From positions 11,332,248-11,396,247 of the forward strand of contig CM030710.1 in assembly GCA_017979445.1 (NCBI GenBank): DNA of 64,000 nt, in the 5' to 3' direction. The notes under the pieces are model-generated. The model was given only the letters and a program-made list of their open reading frames with translations, had not been told where the DNA came from and did no database searches. The position numbers and the translations under genes were made by a program. Shown piece by piece: positions 33,898 through 43,926 of the stretch (position 1 is its first letter; each line of letters begins with the position of its first letter). The DNA is from Akebia trifoliata (Eukaryota; Streptophyta; Magnoliopsida; Ranunculales; Lardizabalaceae).

Positions 33898-34119
33898 GTC
33901 CAATACCACATTAATCCGCAATAGATCTAAACTTCGCATAATCCCAATCCTCAAGATACGTACTTCCACCACAAATAATCAATTTTGGTCTAAAATCCAA
34001 AGCTCTCACCTCCAACTTATCATAATTGATATACCCAGTAGTTGAACTCACCTTATAAGGCAAACTCTCAAAGTAAATTGAAGTTGCAGAGATCTTCTTA
34101 TCTCCAGATGTATAATACC
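33897..34119 (-). pseudogene. Captured serine hydroxymethyltransferase fragment, downstream part
   Basis: The minus frame reads [20 protein letters not shown], then [10 protein letters not shown], then [14 protein letters not shown] and [12 protein letters not shown], followed by a stop codon where the family has Lys. This is the central large-domain part of plant cytosolic SHMT (PLP-dependent serine-glycine interconversion with tetrahydrofolate). It continues the part at 42698-43100 in frame: the codons for HGYYT run across the copia insertion site, with one copy of the ATACC duplication counted. The PLP lysine region lies further downstream in the family and is not included. Confidence 0.85.
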
Positions 34120-34347
34120 TACGAGCAGAGGTAGAAGACAATCCTCTAATTTATTATATTATCATTGAGAAAATACTATAGGTATTTGTAGCAGATTACA
34201 TACTCTTAGGGGAAAAAAGAGAAAATAAAATCTCCCAAATCAATCAATAAAATAGCAACTAAATAAAAACTTAACTAATTAATTCCTAACTTTAAGGGAT
34301 TATAGAATAAAATATAATTTACCTAATAAATATCAAATATTCCAACA
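34120..34347 (-). mobile_element. 3' LTR of copia element
   Basis: 228 bp, from TGTTGGAATATTTG at 34347 to ...CTCTGCTCGTA at 34120. It lacks about 20 bases present in the 5' LTR near 42586-42606. Confidence 0.92.
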
Positions 34348-34360
34348 CTCCCTCTCAAGT
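34348..34360 (-). other. Polypurine tract of copia element
   Basis: The minus strand reads ACTTGAGAGGGAG immediately before the LTR start. TTGAGAGGGAG next to TGTTGGAATA is a common arrangement in plant copia elements. Confidence 0.85.
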
Positions 34361-34986
34361 TGGAGCAAAGATGTTGATCATGCCCAGCTTGCTTCTCAGC
34401 TCCTCAAAACCTTGTCTTGACAATCTTTTAGTAAACACATCTGCTGTTTGTTAATTTGTAGGAATATAAGCCATGGAAATTATTCCTTCCTCAACTTTCT
34501 TTTTTATAAAATGTTTATGCACCTCTATATGCTTGGTACGGTCATGGTGGACTGGATTATATGCAATGCTAATAGCATCCTTGCCATCAATATACAATTT
34601 CATAGGACCTTCACTCCAAAGTCTCAACTCCATCATTAGCATTTTCAACCATATTAGTTTACATATACCATGAGCAAGAGCCCTAAACTCAGCTTCAACA
34701 CTACTTCTTGCTACAACATTTTATTTTTTTGCTCCTCCAAGTTGTTAAGTTTCCCTACACCATTGTATAGTAACCTAAGGTAGATCTTCTATCTTCTATT
34801 GAGCCAGCCTAATCAGCATCAGGGAAGGCTTTTATACTTCGCTCCATACCTTTTTTTAAAAACAGCCCCTGTCCTGAAGTCATTTTTAGATACCAAAGTA
34901 TCTTATACACAGCATCCAAATGAGTCTCATATGGAGAATGCATACGTTGACTGACAATGCTCACAATGAAGGCAATATCTGACCTT
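34361..34986 (-). pseudogene. Copia RNase H and end of pol
   Basis: The minus frames show the reverse transcriptase tail RSDIAFIVSIVSQRMHSP and ILWYLK, then the RNase H part with LYIDGKDAISIAYNPVHHDR and IEVHKHFI, and the final block QTADVFTKRLSRQGFEELR. The copia RNase H trims RNA from the RNA-DNA hybrid. The middle is interrupted by stops and a short deletion near 34690-34800. It is separated from the rest of the reverse transcriptase by the solo LTR that ends at 34992. Confidence 0.85.
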
Positions 34987-36404
34987 GTATGTGTAGACAC
35001 CCTATTTTTGCATCTTCCTAATTTGACATTTCGTCACCCGGTTGTTGTGGATTCCTAATGATAAGCATAAAAGAACTTGAAGGCTTGTGAGTACTGTTCT
35101 TGATTCCTTCTGTTTCTAATTTCTTTTCATCTACCTACTCGTAACGACTCGACATAGAAGTTTACGCACGCTTAAGATTGCTACATCTTATGCCCAACTT
35201 AGCAAGCATGTACGCATAGGTTCGCTACACAGTTCGATAACTTAAAAACCTCACTACGCTAGGAAAATATTGATTTGAGACTTAGAAATAATCACACAGG
35301 GACTAAAAGAAACCTCACGCTAAAATCTGTAAAAATCTGTAAAAATAACAAAATGACGAAAATACCCTTCATAAATTTTAGACCTACAAAAATTCTTGAA
35401 AGTACCCCCATTACATCCAGAATGTGATTTTGAGTCTAACGAGACCCAAATCGATGAAAACAGAGAAATTCAAGAAAAAATTATAAAAAATCAACAAAAT
35501 GACGAAAATACTCCTCATATATTTTGGACCTCCGAAAAATCTCAAAAATACCTCCATTGCACTCAGAATGCGATCTCGAGTATAACAGGACCCAAATTGA
35601 TGAAAACAAAGAAATTTAGAAAAAATCATAAAAATGACAAAAATAACCCTCAATATCAACCTTTAACATAGAGACCCTGATCCCTAGGAAAATCAAATTC
35701 AAAACGAAAATCAAAATAAAATTCAAATAAAAAATTAAACTTTAACCCAGAAGCCATTTAAAATTCAAATTAAATTCAAACCAAAAATGAAAAAAAAAAT
35801 TCAAATCGAAAATTAAACTAAAATTTAATCAAGAAACCAATTTAAAATTCAAATAAAATTCAAATCGAAAATCAAATCAAAAATCAAAATTAAAATTATT
35901 TAACCAATTAAAGCGCAAAATCAAATTTAAAAAAAAAAAAAAAGAAAAAAAAACTAACAAACCAATAAATCCTAATCGAAATCCAACAAATTCGAAATCC
36001 AAAATCGAACTTAATCGATAAAACCAAATTGAAATTAAATCTTAATTTAACCATCAAATTTAAAATCAAATACAAAAATAAATTTCAAACGTCAAATTAA
36101 AATTTAGATCAAAATGTCGACTCAAATAAAAAATTTTAATTGATATCAACCAATCAATATTCAATTCAAAATCGGATTAAAAATAAATTCAAAATTCAAA
36201 ACCCAAAACAAAACTTATCAACCAAACACAACTCAATGATGGTAGGCTATCGTAGTACGAATAACGTGGGATCTCTACCCCCTCCATTCTTCTAAAGAAA
36301 AAAAAAAGAGAAAAAAAAAACATGGGCTATCTTCTTCTCCAACTCTCTCTTCCCCCACATCCTCTTCTCCAATTATCCACTCTCTCTCCGCTCTCTCTCA
36401 TCCC

Positions 36405-36420
36405 TCTTTACTCTTTCTCC

Positions 36421-36455
<35 letters not shown>

Positions 36456-36456
36456 A
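36405..36456 (+). repeat. (CT)n-rich tract in TatB LTR
   Basis: Nearly pure CT/TC repeats near the centre of the LTR. Such tracts often lie in the 5' untranslated part of plant LTRs. Confidence 0.8.
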
Positions 36457-37479
36457 CGATTTTAGTTGGTAGAACTACCATAAAAGAGAGGGGAGGTAAC
36501 CATAAGGGGATGGTTTTTTTTGGCTGTTGAAAAAAATAAAAAAATAGCAATTCTTCTTTTCTTGACCATTGAAATCAACTATAATTTTTTCTCCATGAAC
36601 ATCCTCAAAAATCAGCAACTCTCTTCTTATCTTCACCATTAAAATCAACCAATTTCTTCTCCATCTACTACCATAAATAAAAAAACCAGCAACCACCTTC
36701 ATCTTCAACAACCAACCTCTACCATTTTTTTTTTCAATAGCCAATCTTTCTACCATTGTCTTCTCCAGCAACCAATGTCTATGTGATTAACCTTCTTCTC
36801 TAATAGTCCCAACCTGAACATCTTCCTCAACTAACAGAAATTCTGCCCTTAAAAAAAAATTCCACCATTAAACCAGTAACACAGACCTCATCATCGAGAT
36901 CCCAACTCTCTCTCAAGTTTTATTATAACAGCCACCATTAAACCTTAGTCCATCTTCAACACTTTGTCGCCCAAACAGCCCACAACAACCTCCAACGTCT
37001 TCAATCTCCATTAATGCCGAACTAACTCTTCTCCAACAACGTTCCACAGTCACTTCTCTCCATCTTGTCTCCCTCACAATGCAACACAACACAACCACAG
37101 CCTCTCAAACTCATGTTCCTGTTGTTCTTTTCATCTCTCACATTTTGTCCAGTTACATGTTCTCCATTGTTGGCAAGAGCACATCTCTCTCTGCCCTAGT
37201 CTCTCTGATCTCCGTTGATTCATTGATTTTTGGGGTGTACATGGTACTAATGGAAATCTTTACACTTCCGAAATATTAGTGGATCGATTCGCTCATTTTT
37301 TTGTTGATAGATTGATCGGGCCAACTCATTAATATTAAATTGGTAGACCAGCTCATTGGGTGTTGGTATCTATCGGGTCGATTCGTTGATTTTTGATGTT
37401 ATTGGGCCAACTCATTAATATTGACATTAATCTACTCATAAGCTTTTAGGTCTACACAAAAAATAAAAATAAAAATTGA

Positions 37480-38065
37480 TTTTCTCAATAAAAATCAACG
37501 AGTCGACTCACTGATTTTTGGGTGTATTGAAATTCCAAATCAAAATTTTCTATAAAATTTGGCATGTGAGTCAACTCATTGATTTTAATACGCGTGGCAA
37601 TTCAAAGAATCAAGATTTTTTTGATTAATAATTTGTGAGTTAACTCAATGATTTTAGTACACGTGACAATTCAAAAATCGAATTTCTTTGGTTAAAAATG
37701 TGAGAGTCAATTCACTGATTTTAATACACGTGACAATTCAAAAATTAAGATTTCTTTGATTAATAATTTGTGGGTTAACTCACTGATTTTAATACATGCG
37801 GCCATTCAAAAAATCAAGATTTTATTGATTAAAATTGTTGAGTCGACTCACTGATTTTAATACATGTGGCAATTCAAAAATCAAAATTTCTTTAGTTTAA
37901 AATGTGTGAGTCGACTCACTGATTTTAATGCATGTGACGATTCAAAAATCGAATTTCTTTGATAACAAATGTGTGGGTCAATCACTAATTTAGTGTACAT
38001 GGCAATTCAAAAATCGAATTTTCTTTGATAAAATGTCATCACTGAGTCAATTCATTAACCTTTTG
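37480..38065 (+). repeat. Tandem array of 70-80 bp units with GTGAGTCGACTCAC palindromes
   Basis: About eight or nine units. Each has gtgagtcgactcactgattt or a variant, then taatacatgtggcaattcaa and aaatcgaatttctttgat. GTGAGTCGACTCAC is a perfect 14-base palindrome in at least one unit. Most units keep one TGACTCA or TGAGTCA half-site, the GCN4/bZIP-type recognition sequence. The array is longer than in the other solo LTR. Confidence 0.85.
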
Positions 38066-38536
38066 TACATGATATTAAAAATTGATTTCACATTTTTTCA
38101 AATGTGACTGAATCGATTCACTAAATTTTGGTGCCACGTAAACCTTATTCAATCATGGGATTCCACTACACGATATTCAAGAAAGCATGTAATTATTTTA
38201 GTCATAGGATTTGTTTAATAAATCCGATGCGATTTGATGATGATTGGACCCTAGTTTGACTTTTAGTCTTTGAATGTTGACCGTAGGATTTTTTTTGGAT
38301 CGTAGTAGAGACTGATCATCTTGATCAGGCGGGTTCGGTACCCAACACCTTCCGAAACCCGTAATCTGACCCCTTACCCATTATTCGTGGACCAACCCGA
38401 TCCATTTTGGAGTAATCTATGGTTCCTAGACCTAAATTAGGTGGTGATTTCCTATTTTTTTAAAATCCCCGATTTGCATAATCGGACCCCCTATTCGTAT
38501 TTAGTGGATAACAGAGGTCGAGGCGATTTCAGTATG

Positions 38537-39565
38537 CGAGAGATAGATCAACTTACCAACCAATATTTGGTATCTCCCCCTATCTACTGGACTTCCTACT
38601 TCACCTTTGCCCAACTTATTATACGGATCAACAGGTGTCTTAGTAGGTTTACAGTCAAGCATACCTATCTCTTTCAATAGATCAAGAGTATATTTCTTTT
38701 ATGACACTGAAATACCTTTTTTGATCCTTGCAATCTCCATGTCCAAAAAATACTTCAACTCACCTAGCTCTTTGACTTCAAACTCCTTTTCAAGACTTCG
38801 TTTTAATCGGTCAATTTCTACTTCATCATTCCTAGTTACAATTATGTCGTCAACATACACTATTAGGATAGTTATTTTACCTTCTAATGAATGCTTGAAG
38901 AACATAATATGATCTATTTCTCCTTGATTATATCCATGTCCCTGTATTGACTTTGAAAAATGATTAAAGCATATCCTTGGTGACTGTTTCAGCCCGTAAA
39001 ATGATTTCTTCAATCGGCAAACCTCACTTTTCTCATAGAGATGCTCGAATCCTGGTGGGACATCCATGTACACTTCCTCGTTCAAAACTCCATTGAGGAA
39101 TACATTTTTTACGTCAAGTTGGTGTAGAGGCCAGTCAAGATTGGCCACCAAGGAGAGAAGCACATGCACAATGTTTAGCTTGGAAACCGGTGCAAAGTTC
39201 TCCATGTAGTCAATACCGTAAGTCTCACTAAAGCCCTTTGCAACCAACCGTGCCGTATAGCTTTCAACATCTCCATCAAATTTGTACTTCACTGTTAAAA
39301 CTCATTTGCAGCCTACCGTATTCTTCCCTTCTGGCAATTTCGCTAACTCCCAAGTTTGATTCTTTTTTAAGGCCTTCATTTTTTCAAAGACTGCTTCCTT
39401 CCACTTTGGATCTTGCAAAGTTGATTGTATAGCGCTTGGGATCTCAATTTCTTCAATCCTTGTCACAAAGGCTCGAAATGAAGATGACAGATTCGAGTGT
39501 GAACAGAAGTTGGAGATAGGATGTAATGTGCAAGACCTTACTCCTTTTCTTTTAGCAATGGACAA
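38537..39565 (-). pseudogene. Copia reverse transcriptase
   Basis: The 197-codon open part (38699-39292) reads YTARLVAKGFSETYGIDY, then FAPVSKLN, LHQLDVKNVFLNG, the catalytic block IVYVDDIIV and KELGELKYFLDMEIAR. Upstream, 39302-39565 has WELAKLPEGK and downstream, after a TAA in place of the usual Gln, comes YTLDLLKEIGMLDCKPTKTP. It copies the element RNA into cDNA. The YVDD motif and the first palm Asp (QLDVKNVFLNG) are kept, but an in-frame stop, frameshifts and the solo LTR at 38531 end its function. Confidence 0.93.
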
Positions 39566-40835
39566 ATCAGAACTAGCTTGGTCTTCTTCAACTCCTTCAT
39601 TTGGTAATGATGGATTATCCTGCGCAGTTACAGATTTTTCTTGATCAGAACTTGTTTGGTCTTCTACAGCTTCTTTTATTTGGTGATGTTATGTTCTCCT
39701 GCGAAGTCACAGGATTTTCCACTCTCGGGTTGGATTCATGGCATTTCTATCAAGATGTGATAGGTGATACTACCTGATTATTGCCTCTCCTTGTATGGAC
39801 ACATAACTCAATGTGTGGTTCTTCCACTATTTTCCTAGCTTCAAGTGGCATAAAGGTTTCGACTTCTTGGGAAGGTAAACTAGACTTAGCTTGAGAGCTT
39901 GGGAATTGTGTATGAGGACTAGTTTCAATTGGACTAGGGACCCACCAAAAATTTCCTTCCATGGTAGAATTATGAGGCGTTGACTCCCCCTGAAGGAAAT
40001 TTTGGGGGTACTATGATTCGGACTCAAAGAATGTAACATCTAAGGTAACAAAGAACTTCTTGATGGATGGACAGTAGCACCTATACCCCTTTTGGTGGGT
40101 AGAATATCCAAGGAATATGCATCTGACAACTCTAGGATTGAACTTACTACGAGTGTGTGCTCGAGGGTGGACGAAACATGTGTTGCCAAAGGTTTTTAAA
40201 GGTAGAGAGGTAAAGATCCGAAGGGCTGGAAAGTAGGAATGAAGAACATCAACTGGTGTGAGATATTTGAGGATTTTGGTAGGGAAGCGATTGATGAGAT
40301 ATGAGGCTATAAGAATGGCATCCCCCTAATATTGTTTAGGAATGGAATTATTAATCATGAGGGCTCTAACAACTTTTAAAAGGTGTCTATTTTTTTGTTC
40401 TGCCATGCCATTTTGTTGAGGGGTTCTAGGACAAGAACTTTGGTGAAAAATCCCATTTTTGCTTAAGTATTCTCCTAAAATAGAGTTATAGTATTCCCAA
40501 CCATTGTCGGTGCGAAGGACTTGAATCAGTGTTTGAAATTGGGTTTGTATAAAGGCATGGAATTGTTTGAAGACAATTTCAACTTCTGATTTTTCTTTTA
40601 GGAGATAAATCTAGCAAGCATGAGTATGATCATCAATAAAAGTTATGAACCATTTTTTACCCATTAGAGAAGTTACCTTAGATGGACCCCACACATCACT
40701 ATGAATAAGATAGAATGGAGAGGATGGTTTATAGGGTTGTAAAGGATAAGGTACATGAGTATTTTTTGTTAATTGACACACTTCACATTAAAATGAACTT
40801 AAACTTTTATTTAGAAACAAAGAGGGAAACAATTT
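39566..40835 (-). pseudogene. Copia integrase and linker
   Basis: The minus frames give HSDVWGPS (first catalytic Asp), FITFIDDH, LRTDNGWEYYNS (second Asp), then HQSSCPRTPQQNGMAEQKNR (the Glu). They continue with RCIFLGYS and the Ser/Pro-rich linker ahead of reverse transcriptase. Integrase inserts the cDNA and leaves the five-base duplications. All three catalytic residues are visible, but stops occur, for example after HTHAC and near 40340 and 40010. Confidence 0.88.
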
Positions 40836-41290
40836 TTATAAATATGGGAAAATGGGGTGGCCTAGCCTTTTATGCCACAACATTATTTCCTGAAACCTAG
40901 AAAAAGATTCACAATCTAGACTATATTTCTGAGCTTTTCCATACAAGGGAGTTTCAGCATTGAAGTAGTATAGCCCATCACATGCCCTAGCATTGCCAAT
41001 CGTCCTCCCGGAAAGCATTTCCTAAACTCACAATGAGAAGGGAAGAACTTAGCCACACACTTAAGATCAAAAGTTAACTTAGAAATAAAAACTAAGTTAC
41101 ATGACAATTTAGGTACATATAAGACTGATTTTAACATAATTTCTCTTGATATTTTTATTATACCATTCCCAGCCACTGGTGTAAAAGTCCCATCAATAAT
41201 TTTGATTTTTTTTATTACCCGAGTATGGAGTGTAAGTAACAAATAGATGAGAGTTGCTGGTCATGTGATCTGAGGCACCAGAATCAATGA
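40836..41290 (-). pseudogene. Copia protease and pre-integrase zinc-binding region
   Basis: Near 41265 the minus frame reads IIDSGASDHMTSN, the copia aspartic protease active site D-S-G-A. One extra A in an A-run then shifts the frame. The next frame continues with KIIDGTFTPVAGNG and LYVPKLSCNL, and after another shift ARACDGLYYF and LWHKRLGHP, the HRLGHP element of the pre-integrase domain. The protease would have cut the Gag-Pol polyprotein. Confidence 0.85.
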
Positions 41291-42408
41291 TCTAGAGGTC
41301 CATAATAATACGTTCAGTAGTAGGCTTGAAAATTACCTTTCATTGCTATGGCACAATTAAGATCATCATTAGATGGGGAAGCTTTTTCCTGGAATTGAGA
41401 GAAGAGGTGTTGGAGTTGATCCTAGCTAAATGCAGTGGAAGGAGATTGTTCTACTGTATGATATGCCCGTTGGCTCGATTTCTAGTTGGCAGGCTTGTCA
41501 AGTAGTTTCCAACACGTGCTTTTGTATGTCCTGGCTTACTGCAGTGATCACACCAGGCCTGCTTGCCCCATCCACGTCCTTCTCCTCAGGAAAGGTTCGA
41601 GCTATGCGTCATAAGGGCCAAACTATCAAGCACTTGAGGGCTAGGGTTGCAATTTTCTTTGTACAACTTTGAATCGACTCTCCTCCTTGCGAACCTATGA
41701 GAACACCTCTGGTATGAGTAAGAGAGGCTTTGTAGAGATCAACCTACCACGAACAGGATCAATGTATTTGTTGATACAATTTAGGAAGGCAAAAAATCTC
41801 CTTTTTTCCACAATACTCCTATATTTTTGCCTTCCATTTGAACAGTACCAATCGAGATCATCCAAGGCATCAAGTTGCTCCCAATACTAGGATTGTCTGT
41901 TTTAATATTCTGTGACATCAAGGTTACCTTGTTTAAGGTCGATGAGGACACCTTCCAAGGAAAATTTCTTTGCAGTATTTTCAATATCAGAATAGGTGGT
42001 TTTGACGGCATTCCAAAGCTCTTCTGTCATGATTTAAAATAAAAAATTTTGACTGATGTTAGGCTCCATAGATCCAAGCAGCCATGTCATAACCATGCGA
42101 TTCTCTACTCTTTAAGCTTTGTATGAACGATCCTCCTGAAGTGGTTGCTTTGGTTCTCTAGTCAGGTATTCTTCCTTTCCACAACCACCAATGAAGATCT
42201 CCATGGTCTGAGCCCACTGAACATAATTTTTGCCCATCAGTTTGTGCCTTGTTAACAAAAAAGCTGAGGTGGTGTCGAGGGATTGGATCGATGTGGCCAT
42301 TCTAGAGCCACCCGTTATGGCTGAAGCTGTGCATTCGGAGGTGGCATCTGAACTGGGTTTAGTTTGTCTTGTGAGAGAAGACCTCATAAAAGCAACCTTG
42401 TAACTCAT
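41291..42408 (-). pseudogene. Copia gag
   Basis: The N-terminal piece (42112-42408) has KLMGKNYVQWAQTMEIFI, the conserved L.G.NY..W...M start of copia Gag. The zinc knuckle is visible near 41505-41560 as AWCDHCSKPGHTKAR, with C, C and H in place. The last Cys codon has been lost to a one-base deletion, so the frame shifts inside the knuckle. The middle is broken. Gag forms the particle and binds the RNA. The start ATG is just downstream of the primer site. Confidence 0.8.
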
Positions 42409-42430
42409 TGTAAATCAGGCCAAAGTGCTG

Positions 42431-42442
42431 GCTCTGATACCA
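42431..42442 (-). other. Primer binding site, initiator tRNA-Met type
   Basis: The minus strand reads TGGTATCAGAGC directly after the 5' LTR end. It is the standard primer site of plant copia elements and is complementary to the 3' end of initiator tRNA-Met. Confidence 0.93.
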
Positions 42443-42692
42443 TGCGAGCAGAGGTAGAAGACAATCCTTTAAATTATTATATTATCATTGATAAAATACC
42501 ATAGGTATTTATAGCAGATTACATACTATTCTTAGGGAAAAAAAGAAAAAATAAAATCTCCCAAATTAGTTACTAAAATAGCAACTAAGTCAGGTACAAA
42601 ATCGGTAATAAAAACTTAACTAATTAATTCCTAACTTTAAAAGATTATAGAATAAAATATAATCTGTCTAATAAATATCAAATATTCCAACA
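42443..42692 (-). mobile_element. 5' LTR of copia element
   Basis: 250 bp, from TGTTGGAATATTTG at 42692 to ...CTCTGCTCGCA at 42443. The ATACC duplication is at 42693-42697. Confidence 0.93.
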
Positions 42693-42697
42693 ATACC

Positions 42698-43100
42698 CAT
42701 GTGCTAGATGCCCACTTGAAGGAAGATCAAGACCCATTATATGATCATGAGGGTTTAGAAGAGCTATATAGGCAACGAAGTTTGCTGGAATGCCGAGTAG
42801 GGTTGAACATGAACACCCTACTTGGTTGAATCGAGATGAAAGGCTTCAAGAGCTCGAGATCAACATAGATTCTCGATCACATCGATGTACTCGTTTCCTC
42901 CTTAGTAGTGGCTTCTTGGCATTCCTTATGAGTATTCATTGGTTAAATTGTTTCCAGGATCTTTGATTATAGCAAAACATGTGAAATTCTCATAAGCAAT
43001 TAATTTGATTTTTCTATATTGTTTGTGTTTCTCCTTTTCAATTAGATTGAAGATCTCTTCTCTTACAGTTTGGAGAGAAGAGTTTCCCCAAAATAGATAT
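42698..43100 (-). pseudogene. Captured serine hydroxymethyltransferase fragment, upstream part
   Basis: The minus frame starts at about WGNSSLQTV and continues with [21 protein letters not shown], the NEYS-stop-GMP block, [27 protein letters not shown] and VQPYS. After one missing base come [20 protein letters not shown] and [12 protein letters not shown]. These are the N-terminal blocks of plant cytosolic SHMT in order (WGN.PL, IELIASENFT, TNKYSEGMPG, GGNE.ID.IENLC, VNVQPYSGSPAN, HDRIMGLDLP.GGHL). Together with 33897-34119 about 205 codons are present, roughly residues 6-215 of about 470. Three stops and a frameshift occur in this part. No intron-like gap is seen across it. It lies in a retrotransposon leader beside unrelated gene fragments. 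Confidence 0.9.
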
Positions 43101-43174
43101 GATTTCAACCAAATCGATGGTGTTGAGATCATCTTTGATTTGTTTTGCCTCAGGTATACAAACATACTAGGATA

Positions 43175-43520
43175 CTCTTAACTCCAACATTGTTAATCAG
43201 CACATTGATCTGATCAAACTTATCCCAAGCCTTTTGTACATATGCATCGATAACAGATCCATTAGCATTAATGTCGAGTTCAATAGCAACAACTCTAACA
43301 CTAATAGGCTTCGATTCCTCTAAAGATGATGTGTTTGAGTTAGAGTTCGATCGATTATTTTCTTCACAGAGAGAATGTAATCGATCAATCCTTCAAGCAC
43401 ATGCAACAATCTTACAACCAACATTAGAAAGATCCAAACATAATCCACGGCTAATGCTAGCAGAAACACCTTTTATTTTCATTGACTTTTTTGTTAATTT
43501 TTTTTTAAATCCTTTCTCAT
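43175..43520 (-). pseudogene. Captured fragment of a short-chain dehydrogenase/reductase
   Basis: The minus frame reads GLCLDLSNVGCKIVACA, stop, RIDRLHSLCEE, a Ser/Asn-rich insert, then VVAIELDINANGSVIDAYVQ, KAWDKF, INVLINNVG. The pattern GCKIVA.ARR.DRL..LC.E, then ...ELDV......V.....AW...G.IDVLINNAG belongs to the Rossmann-fold classical SDR family, in the plant group close to FabG-like reductases. The NNAG motif has become NNVG. The upstream TGASSGIG loop is eroded. About 105 codons remain, ending just before the catalytic Ser/Tyr/Lys half. It ends within about 80 bases of the SHMT fragment start, on the same strand. Confidence 0.82.
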
Positions 43521-43614
43521 CACGCATAAAGTAAAAGAAAATTATTATTTTTTATATCAACACACCACATACAGCAACATCAAGAAAAAATTATATATAT
43601 ATATTATCTAAAAA
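43521..43614. other. AT-rich spacer between captured fragments and inverted arm
   Basis: Low-complexity AT-rich sequence with an (AT)n run near 43592-43602. The cagcaacat nonamer is at 43573-43581, inverse to copies at 33637 and 33696. Confidence 0.4.
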
Positions 43615-43745
43615 TAAAAAAACATTCATGGCTCCTCATCCCAACCACCATCATTCCATCCTTATTTCATTAACTTTTTTTTTAACTCTTGAATTCTTTA
43701 GGATCATCAAAAGTGATATTCAATTGGACCATAAAAGAAATAAAA
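43615..43745 (-). repeat. Inverted arm 1 of leader cassette, element I
   Basis: The minus strand reads TTTTATGGTCCAATTGAATA ... TTTGATGATCCTAAAG ... ATTCAAGAG ... ATAAGGATGGAATGATGG ... TTGGGATGAGGAG. These ordered blocks recur on the plus strand at 29325-29430 and in both arms of element II. It starts about 165 bases after the primer site, close to the spacing seen in element II (about 190). Confidence 0.65.
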
Positions 43746-43907
43746 AATATCATAACCAAAATCCAAACAAATGATCCACAATCAAGCCACAAGAACAAAA
43801 ATAAAAATAAACAAATAAACAAATAAAATAAATCAAAATAAAAAAAAACTAGGTCGATTTGGCAATGCACTAAAATTTGTGATTTTTTCAAGCTTGATTA
43901 TCAAAAT

Positions 43908-43925
43908 ATCCCCAGTGGAGTCGCC
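43908..43925 (-). other. Primer binding site of element I, tRNA-Arg type
   Basis: The minus strand reads TGGCGACTCCACTGGGGA, starting one base after the 5' LTR end. From memory of plant tRNA-Arg(ACG), whose gene ends ...CCCCAGTGGAGTCG plus CCA, the match is complete over 18 bases. tRNA-Arg priming is known for Tat/Ogre-type elements. Confidence 0.85.
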
Positions 43926-43926
43926 A

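Larger units (their letters stand above)
34992..38531 (+). mobile_element. Solo TatB LTR, plus strand, inside copia reverse transcriptase
   Basis: 3540 bp from TGTAGACACCCTATTTTTGC to GAGGTCGAGGCGATTTCA, with perfect GTATG duplications at 34987-34991 and 38532-38536. Removing it with one GTATG restores the copia reading frame. It is the same family as 29835-33424 but in the opposite orientation, so the two LTRs form a large inverted pair 1.6 kb apart. It carries a long (CT)n tract and a TGAGTCA-type array. Confidence 0.93.
34120..42692 (-). mobile_element. Ty1/copia element, minus strand, about 5 kb plus a nested solo LTR
   Basis: LTRs of 228 bp (34120-34347) and 250 bp (42443-42692) both start TGTTGGAATATTTGATATTT on the minus strand. 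Perfect ATACC duplications lie at 34115-34119 and 42693-42697. The tRNA-Met primer site is 42431-42442 and the polypurine tract 34348-34358. The order gag, protease, integrase, reverse transcriptase, RNase H is the Ty1/copia order. Without the solo LTR it is about 5.03 kb, the usual length. Frames are broken by stops and single-base shifts, so it is not active. The LTRs differ by an indel of about 20 bases and several substitutions, so it is not recent. Confidence 0.95.

Noticed and set aside
33897..43100. Functional SHMT gene with a very large intron
   Set aside because: The 8.6-kb interruption is a copia element with ATACC duplications, the frame has several stops and a frameshift, the PLP-lysine half is missing, and unrelated gene pieces abut both ends.
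33637..43581. Helitron or Pack-MULE ends around the host-gene fragments
   Set aside because: Only a nonamer (atgttgctg / cagcaacat) is inverted; no TC...CTRR ends with hairpin and no 9-11 bp duplication could be found, so no transposon type is claimed.
43908..43925. Possible tRNA-Arg gene fragment
   Set aside because: Only the 18-base primer complement is present next to an LTR end; no cloverleaf or A/B boxes.
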